A DNA stretch of 64,000 bases from Azolla caroliniana (Eukaryota; Polypodiophyta), in the NCBI GenBank assembly GCA_043228905.1, contig JBHGNT010000009.1, forward strand, positions 13,702,001 to 13,766,000, in the 5' to 3' direction. Positions 33,238 to 42,501 of this stretch are shown piece after piece. Every line of letters begins with the position of its first letter. Positions within the stretch are counted from its first letter, which is position 1. Position numbers and translations under genes: made by a program. The notes below the pieces were generated by a model. The model was not told where the DNA came from, made no database searches, and saw only the letters and a list, made by a program, of their open reading frames with translations.

Positions 33238-34932
33238 ATGACTAGACCAACGCACGACTTGGTTACAGACCGAGCTCGACGCCTCGCCGAACGGCAAAGA
33301 CGGCGTGAGACTTTCCAGCAAGCAGCGCAGGAAATTCGCTCGGATCGTTCGTTCTCCAACGAGATCCGGAGAGTCGCGGAGGAATCTCTCCGGTTACGGC
33401 AAACTCGCGACCAAGACGACGGAAGCAATCTAAGTAGTCTCCGGGAAACCGAACGCCTCCTGGAGGCACTGGCAAGCGGAGAAAACGAGGCAGAAGCCTT
33501 TTCAGCCTACGAATTGGATTCCGAAGGGGGATACAGCGTGCACACGAACTACCGGAGCAGCAACGATACCCCCGGCGACCCGGAGGACGACGGGTCGGAT
33601 ACCGTGCCGACTCCAGAACCGGAACCGCTCAACCAGGGCTATCCGGAACCCCAAACGGAAGCCGTCAACCCACCAACACCGGCAGTGGAAGAAGCAAAGC
33701 CACCGACACCAACGAAAGAGCCGGCAAAGGTACCGGAAGAAGAGCCGGTGAAGGAACCGGCAAAAGAACCGGAAGTAGAACCGGAGAGAAAACCGGAAAG
33801 ATATCAACAAACGCCAATAAACCGCGGCCTAATACTGGACGACGACATGCCGTTCCAATATTCAAAGTATCGCGATGATCCGGACGCGGAAGCGCATGTT
33901 CATGACTTCGAGCAGACGTGGGAAGCAAATCACTCGTCCCAGCGAATGACACCGGAGGAAGAAGAACGCTCGAAGATAGCGGAATTCGGAGTCACGTTGG
34001 AGGGACCGGCGACACGATGGCGGCGGACGCAGGACCCGGCGACCATCACAACCTTTGCAGAATTAAAAGCAAAATTCTTACATTTTTTCCACAAGGAGGT
34101 CGACCAGACGACAATGGTGGGCCTGTTTTATACGATCCGGCAGGAGGCAGGGGAAAGCATTCCCCAATTCGTCATCCGTTTCCAACGAATGCATAGCCAG
34201 CTTGCCCGTGCACCCCCGGAGGAGGAATTACGGACGATATTTTTAAATGCACTCCGGGAACCGTTACGCACGGTGTGTACGGTGATCGACTTTCGAGGAT
34301 GCACCATCGACCAGGTCATTGACCGGGTCAGAGAAATGGAAAAGTCAAGCTCATGGCTTACGCTGGGAACACTGCAATGGGCGTTACCCACCGAGGAAGA
34401 TCTCCGGTTCCGGCAGGCAATTCAATGCACAATCTGCTTGAATGCCGGACACTCGGCAGTGGAGTGCACCATGCGCACTCAATGTGTGATTTGTCAATCC
34501 AAGAGTCATACAACGGACCGGTGCGAGTACAACCTGTTAAACCGACAAGCACCACCCGTCCGACGGATCGAGCCAAGAAGCAGCCAAGACGAAGATGAAG
34601 ATCGTTGGCAAAAAATGAACCGGTACCGACCGGCACAGGATGTCCGGTACGGAGACAGGCAAGAGAATGATGGCCGGTACGGGAATCGGTGTGATAACTA
34701 CGACCGGTATGAGCGATCGGACCGTTATCGGGAGCCCAACAGACGACACGAGCAATACGACAGAGACCATTCTCCTGGTTACCGAAGGCACCAGGAGGAC
34801 TACGGCCGATTTTACGATCCACCACGACCGGACTACCGAAATAAAAATAAGAATAATAAGAAACGTAATTTCAAGAAAGGTGGTCACCCTAGGGACCCGG
34901 AACATGGAACCCCAAGGAGCCAACCGGCATAG
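33238..34932 (+). CDS. GypC gag (capsid/nucleocapsid)
   Basis: 564 residues, ATG about 50 bp after the 5' LTR. The N-terminal 200 residues are charged, then a Pro/Glu-rich run (PTKEPAKVPEEEPVKEPAKE). A gag capsid-like domain lies at about 205-380 (DPDAEAHVHDFEQTWE, GPATRWRRTQDP, FHKEVDQTTMVGLFYTIRQE). Two zinc knuckles follow at about 397-435 (CTICLNAGHSAVEC and CVICQSKSHTTDRC), then an Arg/Tyr/Asp-rich tail. It would assemble particles and bind element RNA. The frame ends in TAG at 34930 but stays open beyond it into pol. Confidence 0.92.
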   Translation: MTRPTHDLVTDRARRLAERQRRRETFQQAAQEIRSDRSFSNEIRRVAEESLRLRQTRDQDDGSNLSSLRETERLLEALASGENEAEAFSAYELDSEGGYSVHTNYRSSNDTPGDPEDDGSDTVPTPEPEPLNQGYPEPQTEAVNPPTPAVEEAKPPTPTKEPAKVPEEEPVKEPAKEPEVEPERKPERYQQTPINRGLILDDDMPFQYSKYRDDPDAEAHVHDFEQTWEANHSSQRMTPEEEERSKIAEFGVTLEGPATRWRRTQDPATITTFAELKAKFLHFFHKEVDQTTMVGLFYTIRQEAGESIPQFVIRFQRMHSQLARAPPEEELRTIFLNALREPLRTVCTVIDFRGCTIDQVIDRVREMEKSSSWLTLGTLQWALPTEEDLRFRQAIQCTICLNAGHSAVECTMRTQCVICQSKSHTTDRCEYNLLNRQAPPVRRIEPRSSQDEDEDRWQKMNRYRPAQDVRYGDRQENDGRYGNRCDNYDRYERSDRYREPNRRHEQYDRDHSPGYRRHQEDYGRFYDPPRPDYRNKNKNNKKRNFKKGGHPRDPEHGTPRSQPA

Positions 34933-37900
34933 AACGCACCACTCACTACGGGACCGACTCCGGCTACCAGCAATGCTGAATCCAGCAATACCCGTAAAGA
35001 GTACTGCTACTACTGCAGGCAGGAAGGCCACTACAGTAACCAGTGCCCGGTAAAGAGCTACGAGAAACGACCAACAGTTAATATGGTGGTTCCGGAAGTG
35101 ACGGATGTACAGCAAGTAACCACACGGTCGAAAGGCATGGCCAAAGAGTGGGAAACACAAGAGGCCGTACGAAAACAGGCGACGGAATGGGTGAAGGAAG
35201 CCAATGAAAGGAACGTCGCGGACGCGGAACGGCAAAAGGCGAATACCATAGGGAGTGCCGGCGGTAGCCACCCAGAAAACGAGACATGGCAAGCACTGCA
35301 AGAATGTCAGATCACGTTGCCGTTAGGACGACTCTTGCAGCTCGTGCCGCGATTTACGGAAGGACTAAAAACGGGCATGACAGACGGTATAGCCCCACCG
35401 GCACCAGTCCTCTTCTCGAACCCGGAGGAGGGACCGACGGTGGTGGACACAAGTAGTCCGGTGATTACAGCTATTGTCAAAGGGCACGAACTTCCCGGCA
35501 CAGTAATCGATGGAGGTTCCGGGGTGAACGTAATAAGCCTCCGCACGTGTGATGCCTTGGGTATACATGAATGGGAGCCATGTCCGTTCTGGCTACGGAT
35601 GGCGGATACGAGCTCTGTACGGCCGACGGGCTTAATACGGAAATTTCACATCTCGGCTGTCGTGCTGCAGCTACAGGCGCAAGGCGCGTACCCACTATTG
35701 CTGGGCAGACCATGGTTGAAAACAGCACACATCAAGCAAAATTGGCGGAAAAATATGATTACCTTCCGACGCGGAAAAGCCAAGGTCCGGGTACCAACAC
35801 AACCACGGACGAGCAACGGGAAGGAATGCACACCGCTGTATGCGGAATGTGTGAACATGCTTGAAGGATTGGCAGACGACGAAGAAGCCCAGTACTTGGA
35901 GGAACACCCGAAGATCGTACCACTCTTTGAGATTGCCGTAGCGCCATACTTGCCGCAGCGGGACGAAACCGAAGCCGAACCAGACAAAGATGCGATTCGG
36001 GAATTACGGCAAGCACAGGAAGCGTTGGAACGGGAAATGGCCGTTTCCCAACGAGTAAAGGCATCCCAGCTCGACGAAGTGAACCTAGGAAGCAAGGACG
36101 AATCAAAGCCGGTACACATCGCCAAAGAAATGAAGCCGGAAGATAAAGCGGCGATGATCAAACTTCTCACGGAGTTTCGCGACGTATTCGCCTGGTCATA
36201 CGAAGACATGCGAGGGCTGGACCCTCAATTATATCAGCATCAGATCCACTTAGGCAAGGACGCGAAACCAGTGGCGCAACGACGTTACCGAATGAACCCC
36301 AACTACGCTGCCAAAGTGAAGGAGGAAATCGACAAACTCCTAAGAGTGGGCTTCATCCGGCCGGTAAAGAAAGCGACGTGGCTAAGCCCCATCGTCGTCG
36401 TCCCCAAGAAGAACGGTAAAATCCGTGTGTGCGTAGATTACAGGAAACTAAATGCAGCCACAATTACGGATGCATTCCCTCTTCCGTTCACGGATGGAGT
36501 ACTGGATGCCGTCGCCGGCCATGAAGTTTATAGCTTTCTAGACGGGTTCAGCGGTTACAATCAAATCCGGATGCACCCGGACGACCAGGAGAAGACAACG
36601 TTTGTCACCGAATGGGGGGTGTTTGTGGCCGAAGTCATGATGTTCGGCCTAAAAACGGCACCAGCAACGTTCCAGCGAATCATCATGGAGATCTTCGGCG
36701 AATACATTCCTGCCTTCATGCAAGTTTTCCTGGATGATTTTGCAGTCTATAGCCGGGGAAAAGACCATTTGCAGCACCTACGGTTATGCCTTGAAAAGTG
36801 TAGGTTATACCGGCTAAGCTCAAACCCAGCAAAATGCATCTTTGGAGTTTCAAGTGGAATATTGCTGGGACACATTGTAAGTAAGGAGGGCATTGCGGTC
36901 GACCCGGACAAAGTAAACGCCATACTAGGGGCACCGGCACCGAAAACAGCCAAAGCACTAAGCCGATTCTTAGGACAGATCCGGTGGCACAGCCGGATGC
37001 TCCGTCACTTGGCGGACTTGGCGACACCATTACACACCGCGGTACATCGGACACCGTTCCAATGGACAGATACGGAGGATAAGGCATACAATGCCCTGAA
37101 GGTACTTTTGTCGCAAGCACCCGTCGTGCAGCCTCCGGATTGGAGCAAGGAATTTCACGTGTTCGTTGACGCGTCCGACATCACTATCGGCAGCGCCTTA
37201 ATGCAACTTACGGAGCCTAAATGGTACCGGCCGGTATATTACGCCAGCCGGAAGCTGTCCCAAGCGGAGAAGAACTATTCGACTACGGAACGGGAGGCCC
37301 TGGGCATGATCTACAGTGTAACAAAGTTTCGTCATTACCTATTGGGAAGGAAGTTCTCCTTTCATGTGGATCACTCGGCGCTCCTGTACTTAGTGTCCAA
37401 GGCGTCCCTGACCGGTAAGTTGGCCCGTTGGACCTTGCTGTTGCAGGAGTTCGAATTCGAGATTTTCCACCGGCCCGGTATCCAGCATGCCGTAGCAGAC
37501 TACCTGAGCCGGTTAGAGTCCGGAGAACCAGGCGACGGGGTAGCGGATGAATTCCCGGACGCAGAGTTATTCCGTATCACCCCGGAAACGGCAGCGGACG
37601 ACACGGTGGCATCAGAAGATAGGTGGCTGACAAACATGCACCAGTTCCTAAGCACGGGCCTGCCACCAGAGGAAATGAACCGGGACGAGAGGAAACGACT
37701 GGCGGTGCAGAGCCGCAATTTCTGTCTGTTACGGGACACTCTCTACCACAAAGGAGCAGATGGAATATGGAGACGGGCAGCCCGTAGTGTCGAGAAAGAA
37801 GTAATCTTACGGGAAGCACACTGTGGGGTTGCCGGAGGACACTATGCCGGGGAAGCGACGGCAAGGAAAGTATGGCAGAGCGGCTTATGGTGGCCCACGA

Positions 37901-39033
37901 CGTTAAAAGACGCCGTCAAGTATGCTAAGGAATGTGACCTATGCCAACGAATGGGCCAGCCTACGGAGCAAGCACGGATGCCACACCAACCGGTACTTCC
38001 ACTAGAGCCATTCCAGAAGTGGGGGTTGGATTTTGTCGGACCGTTCAAGCCACCGGCAATGAGAACGGGTAATCGTTATGTCATCGTGGCAACGGATTAT
38101 TGCACTAAATGGGTGGAAGCTAAGGCCCTGAGAGACAACACCGCGTCATCCACAGCAAAATTCCTGTACGAAAACATTTGGTGCCGATATGGATGTCCGA
38201 TTGAATTAATCAGCGACCAAGGAGGCCACTTCCTCGGCCAGGTAGTGGAAAGCTTAACAACGTTCTATGCCGTGGTCCATAAACGAAGCACACCGTACTA
38301 CCCACAGGCGAACGGGTTAGCAGAGTCCACCAACAAAACGCTGCAGAACATTCTCCGCAAAATCATCAACGAAAACCGGACGGACTGGGATACAAAGCTC
38401 CATAGCGCGCTATGGGCGTACCGAACGGCATACAAAACAAGTATCCGGACAACGCCGTTCCGGTTAGCATTCGGCTTAGAAGCGGTCATGCTAGTCGAGT
38501 TTCAGGTACCAAGCTTACGGATCCAACTACGGGAACGGCTGAATGAAAAGAAGTCGGAGGAAATGCGGCTAGCAGCACTATGCGAATTGGAGGAGCAACG
38601 GCTGGCCAACATCCTACACATGGAACTGGAGCAACGACGACGGAAAGCGTTCGTTGACCGTCACCGGAAAGGTAATGAGAAGATGTTCGAAATTGGAAAG
38701 CCGGTGCTAGTATTCCAAACGAGGATGGGCAAGATGCCGGGTAAACTCCGATTCAGATGGACAGGCCCGTATTGGCTGACACGGGAATACAACGGGTCCT
38801 ATCAGATAGGGACACTTGCCGATGAAGTACTAGGCAAGTGGGTGAACGGATTTAGACTAAAGCCCTATAAAGGACCGATGCCAAGTAACCCGTTTATGCA
38901 GCTCACCGGCACTATACCGGGAACGGTACGACTGGAAGAAAAAGACGACGGGGAACCCGTAGCAGAGGCAAAGGAAGACACGGCAAACCGTAAGGAAAAC
39001 GGTAAGGGTCCGAAGGGACCTACGGATGTGTAA
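34933..39033 (+). CDS. GypC pol (protease, RT, RNase H, integrase)
   Basis: In the same frame as gag, after one TAG. The first Met is at 35083 (1316 residues), but a third knuckle CYYCRQEGHYSNQC at 35008-35049 lies before it, so the real protein probably begins upstream by readthrough. From the Met: protease IDGGSGVNVIS near 143; RT RVCVDYRKLNAATI near 447 and catalytic FLDDF near 549; RNase H FVDASDITIGSALMQ near 693; integrase zinc finger HCGVAGGHYAG..CDLCQ near 912-950; integrase D-D-E at about 984 (LDFVGPF), 1045 (SDQGGHF) and 1081 (AESTNKT). All key residues are present. The tail resembles an SH3-like integrase end (LVFQTRMGKMPGKLRFRWTGPYWL). Confidence 0.93.
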   Translation, partial: NAPLTTGPTPATSNAESSNTRKEYCYYCRQEGHYSNQCPVKSYEKRPTVNMVVPEVTDVQQVTTRSKGMAKEWETQEAVRKQATEWVKEANERNVADAERQKANTIGSAGGSHPENETWQALQECQITLPLGRLLQLVPRFTEGLKTGMTDGIAPPAPVLFSNPEEGPTVVDTSSPVITAIVKGHELPGTVIDGGSGVNVISLRTCDALGIHEWEPCPFWLRMADTSSVRPTGLIRKFHISAVVLQLQAQGAYPLLLGRPWLKTAHIKQNWRKNMITFRRGKAKVRVPTQPRTSNGKECTPLYAECVNMLEGLADDEEAQYLEEHPKIVPLFEIAVAPYLPQRDETEAEPDKDAIRELRQAQEALEREMAVSQRVKASQLDEVNLGSKDESKPVHIAKEMKPEDKAAMIKLLTEFRDVFAWSYEDMRGLDPQLYQHQIHLGKDAKPVAQRRYRMNPNYAAKVKEEIDKLLRVGFIRPVKKATWLSPIVVVPKKNGKIRVCVDYRKLNAATITDAFPLPFTDGVLDAVAGHEVYSFLDGFSGYNQIRMHPDDQEKTTFVTEWGVFVAEVMMFGLKTAPATFQRIIMEIFGEYIPAFMQVFLDDFAVYSRGKDHLQHLRLCLEKCRLYRLSSNPAKCIFGVSSGILLGHIVSKEGIAVDPDKVNAILGAPAPKTAKALSRFLGQIRWHSRMLRHLADLATPLHTAVHRTPFQWTDTEDKAYNALKVLLSQAPVVQPPDWSKEFHVFVDASDITIGSALMQLTEPKWYRPVYYASRKLSQAEKNYSTTEREALGMIYSVTKFRHYLLGRKFSFHVDHSALLYLVSKASLTGKLARWTLLLQEFEFEIFHRPGIQHAVADYLSRLESGEPGDGVADEFPDAELFRITPETAADDTVASEDRWLTNMHQFLSTGLPPEEMNRDERKRLAVQSRNFCLLRDTLYHKGADGIWRRAARSVEKEVILREAHCGVAGGHYAGEATARKVWQSGLWWPTTLKDAVKYAKECDLCQRMGQPTEQARMPHQPVLPLEPFQKWGLDFVGPFKPPAMRTGNRYVIVATDYCTKWVEAKALRDNTASSTAKFLYENIWCRYGCPIELISDQGGHFLGQVVESLTTFYAVVHKRSTPYYPQANGLAESTNKTLQNILRKIINENRTDWDTKLHSALWAYRTAYKTSIRTTPFRLAFGLEAVMLVEFQVPSLRIQLRERLNEKKSEEMRLAALCELEEQRLANILHMELEQRRRKAFVDRHRKGNEKMFEIGKPVLVFQTRMGKMPGKLRFRWTGPYWLTREYNGSYQIGTLADEVLGKWVNGFRLKPYKGPMPSNPFMQLTGTIPGTVRLEEKDDGEPVAEAKEDTANRKENGKGPKGPTDV

Positions 39034-39046
39034 GATCACATACCGT

Positions 39047-39047
<1 letters not shown>

Positions 39048-39077
<30 letters not shown>
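39048..39077 (+). repeat. A30 tract between GypC pol and third ORF
   Basis: Thirty A in a row, directly after the pol stop. GypB has an A-rich stretch at the same place (55552-55690), so the tract seems to be a family trait. Confidence 0.9.
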
Positions 39078-39079
<2 letters not shown>

Positions 39080-39388
39080 AATCATTAAAAATCGAGGTAT
39101 GAACGGACGTGAAAGCAAGGAGCGAAAAGGTACGAAGTGGGCATTTAAGAGCCGCCACGCTACTTAATACTAAATTGGTACACGACGTGTGCATGCTCGA
39201 AAAAGGCGCCAAAACGCATGGAGACCTTTTCATTTCGCGAGCCAAGAAGCACAGAAGCACCAAGGCAGTGGAAGCTGAGCAAACGCGAACCTGCACGCAG
39301 AGAACCCCCACGTTCGGAACGCTCTCTCTCTCGCTCTCACTCTCATCACCACTCTACCTCGCCATCTTCCCTCGACCTCGAAGCAGAC

Positions 39389-41464
39389 ATGGAACCACAG
39401 ACGCTGTCGGAAGCGGCCAGGAAATGGTTCAGGCAACACGGACTGGAGGGATTCTTGGCCATCATGGAAGCACCACCGCACAGAGAAGCCGACCAGGTCA
39501 TCAAGGAGCTCGACAAGGAAGTCATCACCGAGGAAGCGATCCGTGCGCTAACAGGCCTTCCGGAGGGAGGAATTTTTCAGATTGATAATCCAACCTCGGA
39601 GCAACTCACCCGATATTTCGGTGAGTACTCTGTTGCCGGCAAAGGCTATCGAACGCAGGGCGGCGAAGATCCGCTGTTCAGGGAGATAGCTCGAGTGCTC
39701 CATGAGTACGGCCACGTGTACCCCCGGCCCCCTGTCATGCCAAAAAATCGGGCAGGGATGATCATAGCCACCTATGAAGGGACCAAGGTGGATTGGCCGG
39801 TGTTGATTGCAGACGGTTTGTGCGTGGCAATCGACATGGTACGAGGAAAGGACGGCAAGGAGGGCCGGAAGCTGTGGCATGCCGTAGCTCAGTGGGTAAC
39901 ATTGCTCGTGCCGCCGGTCGAGACCGTTCAGCCAAAGAAGCGGCCAAGAGTATCGGAAGGAAGCACCTCGAAGCCGGCGTCCAAACGACAGCAGCTGCTG
40001 GCGTCGAAGGCGACGAAAGGGAAGAAACGGCTCTCAGAACCGGAGGAGGTGTCACCGGTTCGACCCGTTAAGATAACCATACGGCGACCGGGACAGAAGG
40101 AACCGGAACCCTTGACGGCACAGAAACATGCCGTTACACAGGAAGAGGAAACGGAGGAGCCAGAAGAGCACCTCCAACGACGGTCAAGAAGTAGGACCGC
40201 CGAGACAGGAGGGGAGCGGTCGTACCCGCGAGAGGCAGAAACGCCCCCAACTCAACCTGAGCAAACCACAAGGGAGGAACCGGAACCGGTGCGCATGGAA
40301 CCGGTCTTGTCGACTTCTATAGAAGAAGTCATTCCAACGGCTCCGGAGACGGCGAGAACCGGGACTCAACAGCCGGCGAGCCCAGCCAGCACACACGGCG
40401 GCCAAGGAGTAGGACCAGTACAGCAGCAAGGCACCAGTAGCATGTGGCTACGGTGGGTAGGCGAGCAAATCGCCGGAGCGGTCGAGTATATAGAGGCGGA
40501 AGAGAGAGCGCACCAGGAACGGTTGCTCGTCACAACCGTAGATCTAGAGACGGCCCGGTCCAGAATCCGGAGCCTTGAACAAGACTTGGACAGGGTCACA
40601 AGGGAAATGGCTCAATTCGCTTTGACAACACAAGTCCAAGCACCGGTGACTCCGGGCAATGTACAGAATAAAGTGTCAAATCAACCTGTACATAGCAATC
40701 AGACCCCGGCAACGGAAACCGTTCCGGAAAGAAATGCGGCACAAGCCCAAGAGCTTGCGGACTTAAAGGATGAGCTAGCTGCCCAAGAAGCACTGAGGAG
40801 CCGCGAAAGAGAGTTGAAGACGGCAGCGGAGGCAGAACTCAAAAAGACTGCTGAGAATCTACGCCGAGTCGAGGAGAGCTTACGGAAAGGCCACCAAGCG
40901 TACGACCGGCTCAAGGAGGAAAAGGAGAAAATGCTGCAAGAGAAGGACAGGCTCCGGAGGAACGCCGAAACAGAAGTAGAGCGCCTGAAAGAGGAACTCC
41001 AGCAGGTAAAGGACCGGGAAGACCGTAACCATCGCCAGATCAACGGCAAGCTCAAACAAAAAACAGAGGAATTTGAGAACTTGCACCGGGAGTATAAACG
41101 GTTGCAAACGGAGCACAAGGAACGGACGGATGAGCTCCGGCAAGCAGTTGATCGGACCGCAACCGCATTCGCCAAGGAACAAGCGGAAAACAGAAGACGT
41201 TTGGAAGAGGCGGAGAAGGTTCGGACAGAGCTCCTCATGCAACAGCAGGCGGAAAAAGAAAGAGCGGCGGAGGTACTGCAGAGGGCTGCAAACGACATAT
41301 CAAGGGCAGCTGACGCGCTACAGAGAGCAGGCGGAGGATACGGCAAACCTCATCAAGCAGTTGAAGGAGGAGCGACAAGTGGTGGAAAGCAGAGCGCAAA
41401 TGGGAGCAAGTCGCATCCAGGATATAATGCGGGCCTGGTTGAACCAGACCAAGAGCTTGATTGA
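39389..41464 (+). CDS. GypC third ORF: conserved N-domain plus long coiled coil (unrecognised)
   Basis: The open frame begins at 39218 (748 residues); I favour the ATG at 39389 (691 residues) because similarity to GypB starts there (ARKWFRQHGLEGFLAIMEAPPH against LRKWLLEKGFEGYIRVAKAPPH). Residues 1-170 form a conserved domain (LTRYFGEYSVAGKGYRTQ, PLFREIARVLHEYGHVY, GMIIATYEGTKVDW). A Lys/Pro/Glu-rich, low-complexity region follows to about 360. From about 370 to 650 there is a strongly charged heptad-like coiled coil (QEKDRLRRNAETEVERLKEE). Compared with GypB, the real protein would continue in the +1 frame from about 41327. Function unknown: it lacks membrane segments, so an envelope role is not supported; particle assembly, RNA binding or host-factor contact are guesses. 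Confidence 0.8.
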   Translation: MEPQTLSEAARKWFRQHGLEGFLAIMEAPPHREADQVIKELDKEVITEEAIRALTGLPEGGIFQIDNPTSEQLTRYFGEYSVAGKGYRTQGGEDPLFREIARVLHEYGHVYPRPPVMPKNRAGMIIATYEGTKVDWPVLIADGLCVAIDMVRGKDGKEGRKLWHAVAQWVTLLVPPVETVQPKKRPRVSEGSTSKPASKRQQLLASKATKGKKRLSEPEEVSPVRPVKITIRRPGQKEPEPLTAQKHAVTQEEETEEPEEHLQRRSRSRTAETGGERSYPREAETPPTQPEQTTREEPEPVRMEPVLSTSIEEVIPTAPETARTGTQQPASPASTHGGQGVGPVQQQGTSSMWLRWVGEQIAGAVEYIEAEERAHQERLLVTTVDLETARSRIRSLEQDLDRVTREMAQFALTTQVQAPVTPGNVQNKVSNQPVHSNQTPATETVPERNAAQAQELADLKDELAAQEALRSRERELKTAAEAELKKTAENLRRVEESLRKGHQAYDRLKEEKEKMLQEKDRLRRNAETEVERLKEELQQVKDREDRNHRQINGKLKQKTEEFENLHREYKRLQTEHKERTDELRQAVDRTATAFAKEQAENRRRLEEAEKVRTELLMQQQAEKERAAEVLQRAANDISRAADALQRAGGGYGKPHQAVEGGATSGGKQSANGSKSHPGYNAGLVEPDQELD

Positions 41465-42029
41465 CAACGGTTCCGTCAAATGGTGGACCAAGTGGGCCAC
41501 GAACGCGGCGGAACTCCAATTGCTCCGGGCCAACGTAGAGAACCGGCGGAAGGAGGGAGATGATTGCTATATGCTGAATTCCGAAGACTTCACCGGCATA
41601 AGAGATGAGCTAGCCGAAGACTTTCAAGCCTTGGCAAAGGACCAACTAGAGCAAGTCCGACAACTTGTAGCTCAGCTGGACGACGACAGGCTGGAGGCGC
41701 AGATCTAGTTTGAAAGCTACGAGAGGTCTCGGATCCGGGGAGAGAAAGAACGAGAACCGGTTACGGTCAACCTCAGTGATGAGGAACCGTTACTGGAAGG
41801 AGACCGGACCGGAAGCAGTCAAACGGAGATGCCGGAGTCAGAGAGACAAACGGAGCAGCCGGAGTCAGCGGAACAAACGGAGCAGCAGCAGCAAGCAGAG
41901 CAGCCGGAGCAGCCTCAGTCCCAACCGCAACCACAGCAGCAGCAGCAAGCACAGCCGCAAAAACCACAACCGGAAGAACAAGTGGAAATTCTTGAACAAA
42001 GTATTTTGGACAATTTGGGTGAACAATGA
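41328..42029 (+). CDS. GypC third ORF, C-terminal domain in the next frame
   Basis: From about 41327 the coiled coil carries on in the other frame (EQAEDTANLIKQLKEERQVV), then a conserved segment WWTKWATNAAELQLL and RRKEGDDCYMLNSEDFTGIR. It is broken by TAG at 41706, and the same frame then runs on to TGA at 42027 through an acidic and Gln/Pro-rich tail (EQTEQQQQAEQPEQPQSQPQ). GypB has the same order in one frame (APWATQATKLHTYR, KRRKEGRGFYKLNEESIAAV). This supports a single protein in the ancestor, here split by a one-base shift and a stop. Confidence 0.7.
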
Positions 42030-42081
42030 AGGGGCCGAGCAGGGTTCGACGTACAAGGTACTGTCCCACGGGCGTGCCATG

Positions 42082-42501
42082 TGTTACCGGCCGGCAAGGA
42101 GTCCAAAATACGGAGTGAAGGAATTAATTAAATATGGTTGTAAATGAGCATAGTGTGGACGGACGGACTGGAAACGGTATGCCGTTCCAGATCCGGACGG
42201 ATCCCGAATAGGTGCGATAGGCACCGTTTTGTACTACGGGCCGGAAACCTATTTAAAGGCCCGGACCCCATTGTAATCGCAGCGGATAATTAATAGAGCT
42301 TATGATGTTTATACTTCTGTCTTGATTTCCGTTCTGTAATTACTGTTATATCTTACGCGTGTAATTAACCAAAGCATTCTAATCGTGTAACCTACGTAAG
42401 TTGGTGTAATCGTTGAATCTTAATCCTATGCCGTAATCACCCTTTGGTGAAGTGTCTCCGTGACACCTTGTGTTAGGCCTTGTCCGGCTAAGCGAATAAC
42501 A
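42082..42501 (+). repeat. GypC 3' LTR
   Basis: 420 bp, one difference from the 5' LTR by eye. Followed by target duplication GAACT at 42502-42506. Confidence 0.95.

Larger units (their letters stand above)
32767..42501 (+). mobile_element. GypC: young Ty3/gypsy element with a third ORF
   Basis: 9735 bp. The LTRs are both exactly 420 bp and differ at one position by eye (GGCCTGGTCC versus GGCCTTGTCC). Target duplication GAATT (left) / GAACT (right), one mismatch; taking the element out restores the CopC gag frame (DNSSGPSTS region). Long intact gag and pol frames, then a third ORF and a Gln-rich tail. The polypurine tract is weak. No chromodomain is seen after integrase. The FLDDFAVYS motif and RNase H style suggest a non-chromovirus (OTA-like) lineage; that assignment is an inference. 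Confidence 0.96.

Noticed and set aside
34537-35301. 254-codon minus-strand frame opposite GypC gag/pol
   Set aside because: Antisense shadow of an intact sense frame; composition mirrors the sense codons.
39389-42029. Envelope-like gene of an endogenous retrovirus
   Set aside because: No signal peptide, no transmembrane segment and no furin-type site; the protein is charged and coiled-coil.
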